64,000 nucleotides of DNA, taken from the NCBI RefSeq assembly GCF_024498075.1, contig NZ_JANHOF010000004.1:496001-560000 (forward strand), in the 5' to 3' direction. How positions within the stretch are numbered: position 1 is the stretch's first letter; each line of letters begins with the position of its first letter. Shown here in pieces: positions 62,601 to 64,000 of the stretch. The notes under the pieces are model-generated. The model was given only the letters and a program-made list of their open reading frames with translations, searched no databases and was not told the origin of the DNA. Source of the stretch: Paenibacillus mendelii (lineage in GTDB: Bacteria; Bacillota; Bacilli; Paenibacillales; Paenibacillaceae). Made by a program: the position numbers and the translations under genes.

Positions 62601-62793
62601 CGCGGCTTCCGAACAGGTGACCGGTTATAAAGTCTATTACAGCGAAGACGGCAAGGGAAGGTTCAAGCAATTGGGCACTACGCAAGATTCTCGATTCGAA
62701 TACGTATCCCCCATGACTAGCGGTCTATTCCGCGTCACGGCTGTTAACGAATTCGGGGAATCACGCTCCTCCTCAACAATCGAATTGAAATAA
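59692..62793 (+). CDS. class A penicillin-binding protein (PBP1a type) with two FN3 domains
   Basis: A bifunctional peptidoglycan synthase of 1033 residues: short cytosolic tail, one membrane segment (about 20-45), GT51 glycosyltransferase (EDNNFDKHIGVD, GGSTLTQQLARRVFLN, then YLNKVPFGTGANGYNLYGI), and transpeptidase with STMK (RQPGSTMKT), SLN (NRSLNMPALKVY) and KTG (VGKTGSTQDYGD). Beyond the usual end are two fibronectin type III domains (about 825-905 and 950-1033) joined by a Ser/Gly-rich linker; they may anchor it to wall polymers. GGAGGAGGAG precedes the ATG. Confidence 0.95.
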   Translation: MEEEREQSANGYSRWRTFGLVTLITVKWIFIFGLLIGLFTGGILTGYVASFVKDEPIRSRAEIEGKINENAITGFVYFNDGITPVGQLRTEEDRRLIEYEDLPDFVIDAVLATEDNNFDKHIGVDINGLGRAVKQKLFNEDTQTGGSTLTQQLARRVFLNLDKTDSRKVKEIFLSLRLERFLTKPEILTAYLNKVPFGTGANGYNLYGIKAAAKGIFNITDLNKLSIAQAAYLAGLPQRPSAYTAFTSKGKFSEQGFKLAMERQKNVLGRMLETNRITSAQYDEALKFDIRATLAKPVQKAYSTFPYLMLEAERQAAEILVMQKNPSMTLVDVRKKENSPKLEEAREQLLRSGYRIYTTIDKKIYNIMHEIGSNPENFTPDSKEKGVEQIAAIMLDHKTGAIVSMLEGRDFYLEQMNHATQMTRQPGSTMKTIAAYLPAIEKGLVQPGSILDDTTMVLKDGQKGFHIPKNSNNKYYGLVTAREALNRSLNMPALKVYNQKVTISEAWKFTRKLGITSIKPADEYAQTGVIGGLSVGVSVEELTNAYGSIANEGVLNDAYMISKITDSKGNIVYQHENKPLRVFSERTAFLMTDMLRTVISDANGTAHAITSKFKNYGKIPIVGKTGSTQDYGDVWFMGYSPDITLGIWAGYERQVHTLSKDGRTRARNIWTLIMNKVTEEKPELFPTKEFKKPEGIVKATVSSVSGKLPTDLTRQMGKLVTDLFNKDFLPKERDDALVKMAYIPYNGVNYIPKPTTPSDMVREQLVIKREKPLDVLMQEIEAAQASLPAKSRRALSFYLPRDASNDAPSKTDPRVDDGGAPSAPPNVRIEPVSGQSAYRISFSASPERDVVGYRLYRSLNQSAYANVGSPVITGEDTRFVNYTNSGITYTYYVTAVDVAGRESAPSAIVSSNGGPIQPPAGSDTSTGSNGSGTTISDGESNSIGNTAPVAPVDVTAERTEIGIRLTWTANAASEQVTGYKVYYSEDGKGRFKQLGTTQDSRFEYVSPMTSGLFRVTAVNEFGESRSSSTIELK

Positions 62794-62797
62794 CAAT

Positions 62798-62866
62798 AAG
62801 GCTTCTGTCTTTCGGAAACATACGCTGCAATGCGTAACCTATCCGAATCGACAGAAGCCTTTCTTG
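62798..62866 (+). terminator. PBP gene terminator
   Basis: Outer 12-base perfect stem (62798-62809 and 62850-62861), an inner TTCGGA/TCCGAA stem (62811-62816 with 62842-62847) and a small ACGC/GCGT hairpin at the tip, followed by a short T-rich tail. Confidence 0.85.
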
Positions 62867-62906
62867 TTTCATTGCAAGACTGCATCAGCTTCCGTACCCG
62901 CTTATG

Positions 62907-62945
62907 AAAAAAAATAAGCCAACCGGAAATTGCTCCAGTTGGCTT
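62907..62945 (-). terminator. acsA terminator
   Basis: On the minus strand an 11-base stem with one mismatch (62935-62945 with 62916-62926) is followed by a T run. Confidence 0.88.
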
Positions 62946-62959
62946 ATAACAATCAGATC

Positions 62960-64000
62960 TTAATCTTCAATGGTCGATAAATCTCCAGTCGGGAGGTTAA
63001 GCTCCCACGCCTTCAGAACACGGCGCATGATCTTGCCGCTGCGTGTCTTCGGCAGCTTATCTTTAAATTCGATCTCGCGAGGAGCAGCATGTGCGGACAA
63101 GCCAACCTTAACGAATTGAGTGATCTCAGCCTTTAGCTCATCGGAGGCTGTATAGCCTTCACGAAGCGCTACAAACGCCTTGATGATCTCACCGCGCATT
63201 GGATCAGGTTTACCAATTACACCCGCCTCAGCGACGGCTGGATGCTCGACAAGCTTGCTCTCTACCTCGAAAGGCCCAACACGTTCGCCAGCTGTGTTGA
63301 TGACATCATCGATACGTCCTTGGAACCAGAAGTAGCCTTCCTCGTCCTTATAAGCCGAATCGCCTGAAATGTACCATCCTGGAATACGGAAGTACTCTTC
63401 GTATTTAGCTGGGTTATTCCATATTGTGCGCATCATGGACGGCCATGGCGTCTTGATGGCCAGGTTCCCCATCCGGTATGGCGGGAGCTCGTTGCCGGCA
63501 TCGTCAAGAATAGTCGCTTGAACGCCAGGAACAGGACGGCCCATCGAGCCGGGCTTAATAACCATGCAAGGGTAGTTACAAATTAACTGACCGCCCGTTT
63601 CCGTCATCCACCAGGTGTCATGAATGCGTTGATTATATACCTTCTGCCCCCAACGAACCACTTCGGGATTAAGCGGCTCACCTACGCTAAGCACATGCCG
63701 CAGGCTAGTCAAATCGTATTGATTGACGACATCGTCGCCTGCTCCCATGAGCATCCGGAATGCAGTCGGTGCGCTGTACCAGACCGTTACACGGTACTTC
63801 TGAAGCGTATTGTACCAATCCTGCGGGCTAAAGCGTCCACCGCGAATGACGTTTGTAGCTCCATTCAGCCAAGGTGCGAATATTCCGTACGAAGTACCCG
63901 TTACCCAGCCCGGATCGGCTGTACACCAATAGATATCGTCAGGCTGCAGGTCAAGTACAACTTGTCCGGTAAAATAATGCTGGATCATAGCATTCTGAAC
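62960..64000 (-). CDS. acsA: acetyl-CoA synthetase, N-terminal part outside window
   Basis: AcsA makes acetyl-CoA from acetate, ATP and CoA through acetyl-AMP. The visible 346 residues are the C-terminal part of a protein usually near 570-650. Motifs: CTADPGWVTGTSYGI, WWMTETGGQ (adenylate), YISGDSAYKDEEGYFWFQGR (hinge) and PKTRSGKIMRR, whose lysine is acetylated in regulated homologues. The frame stays open to the right edge of the window. In B. subtilis acsA is beside acuABC; here the flanking gene is the PBP. Confidence 0.94.
   Translation of the reverse strand, partial: VQNAMIQHYFTGQVVLDLQPDDIYWCTADPGWVTGTSYGIFAPWLNGATNVIRGGRFSPQDWYNTLQKYRVTVWYSAPTAFRMLMGAGDDVVNQYDLTSLRHVLSVGEPLNPEVVRWGQKVYNQRIHDTWWMTETGGQLICNYPCMVIKPGSMGRPVPGVQATILDDAGNELPPYRMGNLAIKTPWPSMMRTIWNNPAKYEEYFRIPGWYISGDSAYKDEEGYFWFQGRIDDVINTAGERVGPFEVESKLVEHPAVAEAGVIGKPDPMRGEIIKAFVALREGYTASDELKAEITQFVKVGLSAHAAPREIEFKDKLPKTRSGKIMRRVLKAWELNLPTGDLSTIED

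Overview
The window reads as a stretch of core chromosome from a spore-forming, Gram-positive Bacillota, most likely family Paenibacillaceae (Paenibacillus or a close relative). The evidence is strong AGGAGG-type ribosome sites, a T-box leader, Asp23, YlbF, YlaN and YugN family proteins, the sporulation genes spoVM and a probable spoVIF, and gene order that follows the Bacillus subtilis yloA-to-recG segment. GC content looks intermediate. No tRNA, rRNA, CRISPR array, insertion sequence or prophage was seen. Two genes run off the ends: proA on the left and acsA on the right.

Layout. (1) 1-4591, plus strand: proA and proC run into the methionine-salvage genes mtnW-mtnX-mtnB, each overlapping the next. 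(2) 4596-7950: a MerR-methyltransferase fusion with a palindromic operator inside a 19-nt promoter spacer, a DUF2515/YppC-like gene and a SRAP-domain protein. (3) 8012-13498, minus: probable spoVIF, recG, degV/fakB, fakA and asp23, diverging from rpmB. (4) 14048-36221: spoVM, a small membrane protein, rpe, rsgA, prkC, stp, rlmN, rsmB, fmt, def, priA, coaBC, rpoZ, gmk, remA, then a metH/metF-type bifunctional gene, dapF, a Ca2+ P-type ATPase, and the divergent rqcH. This matches B. subtilis order except that thiN and yloC are missing from their usual places and dapF plus the bifunctional gene are inserted. (5) 36240-38953, minus: an overlapping lysR-PHP-carH-like operon. (6) 39094-43983, minus: an unknown protein, ylbG, ylbF, and a two-gene XPB helicase module. 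(7) 44143-54585: a secreted nuclease, an M20 amidohydrolase, yugN-ftsW, a second asp23, a Ca2+/H+ exchanger, ylaN, an HPr-like protein without the histidine site, an M29 aminopeptidase, a lipoprotein and a diguanylate cyclase. (8) 54780-64000: rpsD with a leader, floT-yuaF with an ECF-sigma promoter, tyrosyl-tRNA synthetase with a T-box, a class A PBP with two FN3 domains, and acsA.

How the genes work together. Region 4 groups translation (fmt, def, rsmB, rlmN, rsgA, rqcH), DNA restart and repair (priA, recG), cofactor and nucleotide supply (coaBC, gmk) and the PrkC/Stp phospho-signalling pair. FakA with its DegV partner activates free fatty acids.

Most of the window is ordinary housekeeping DNA. 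The points most worth a second look are the CarH-type B12 photoreceptor candidate, the HPr-like protein lacking its active-site loop, the XPB pair with a structured upstream region, the MerR-methyltransferase operator, the 26-residue spoVM, the SigW-like promoter of the flotillin operon, and repeated overlap of stop codons with terminator hairpins. I do not see a convincing wholly new multi-gene system.
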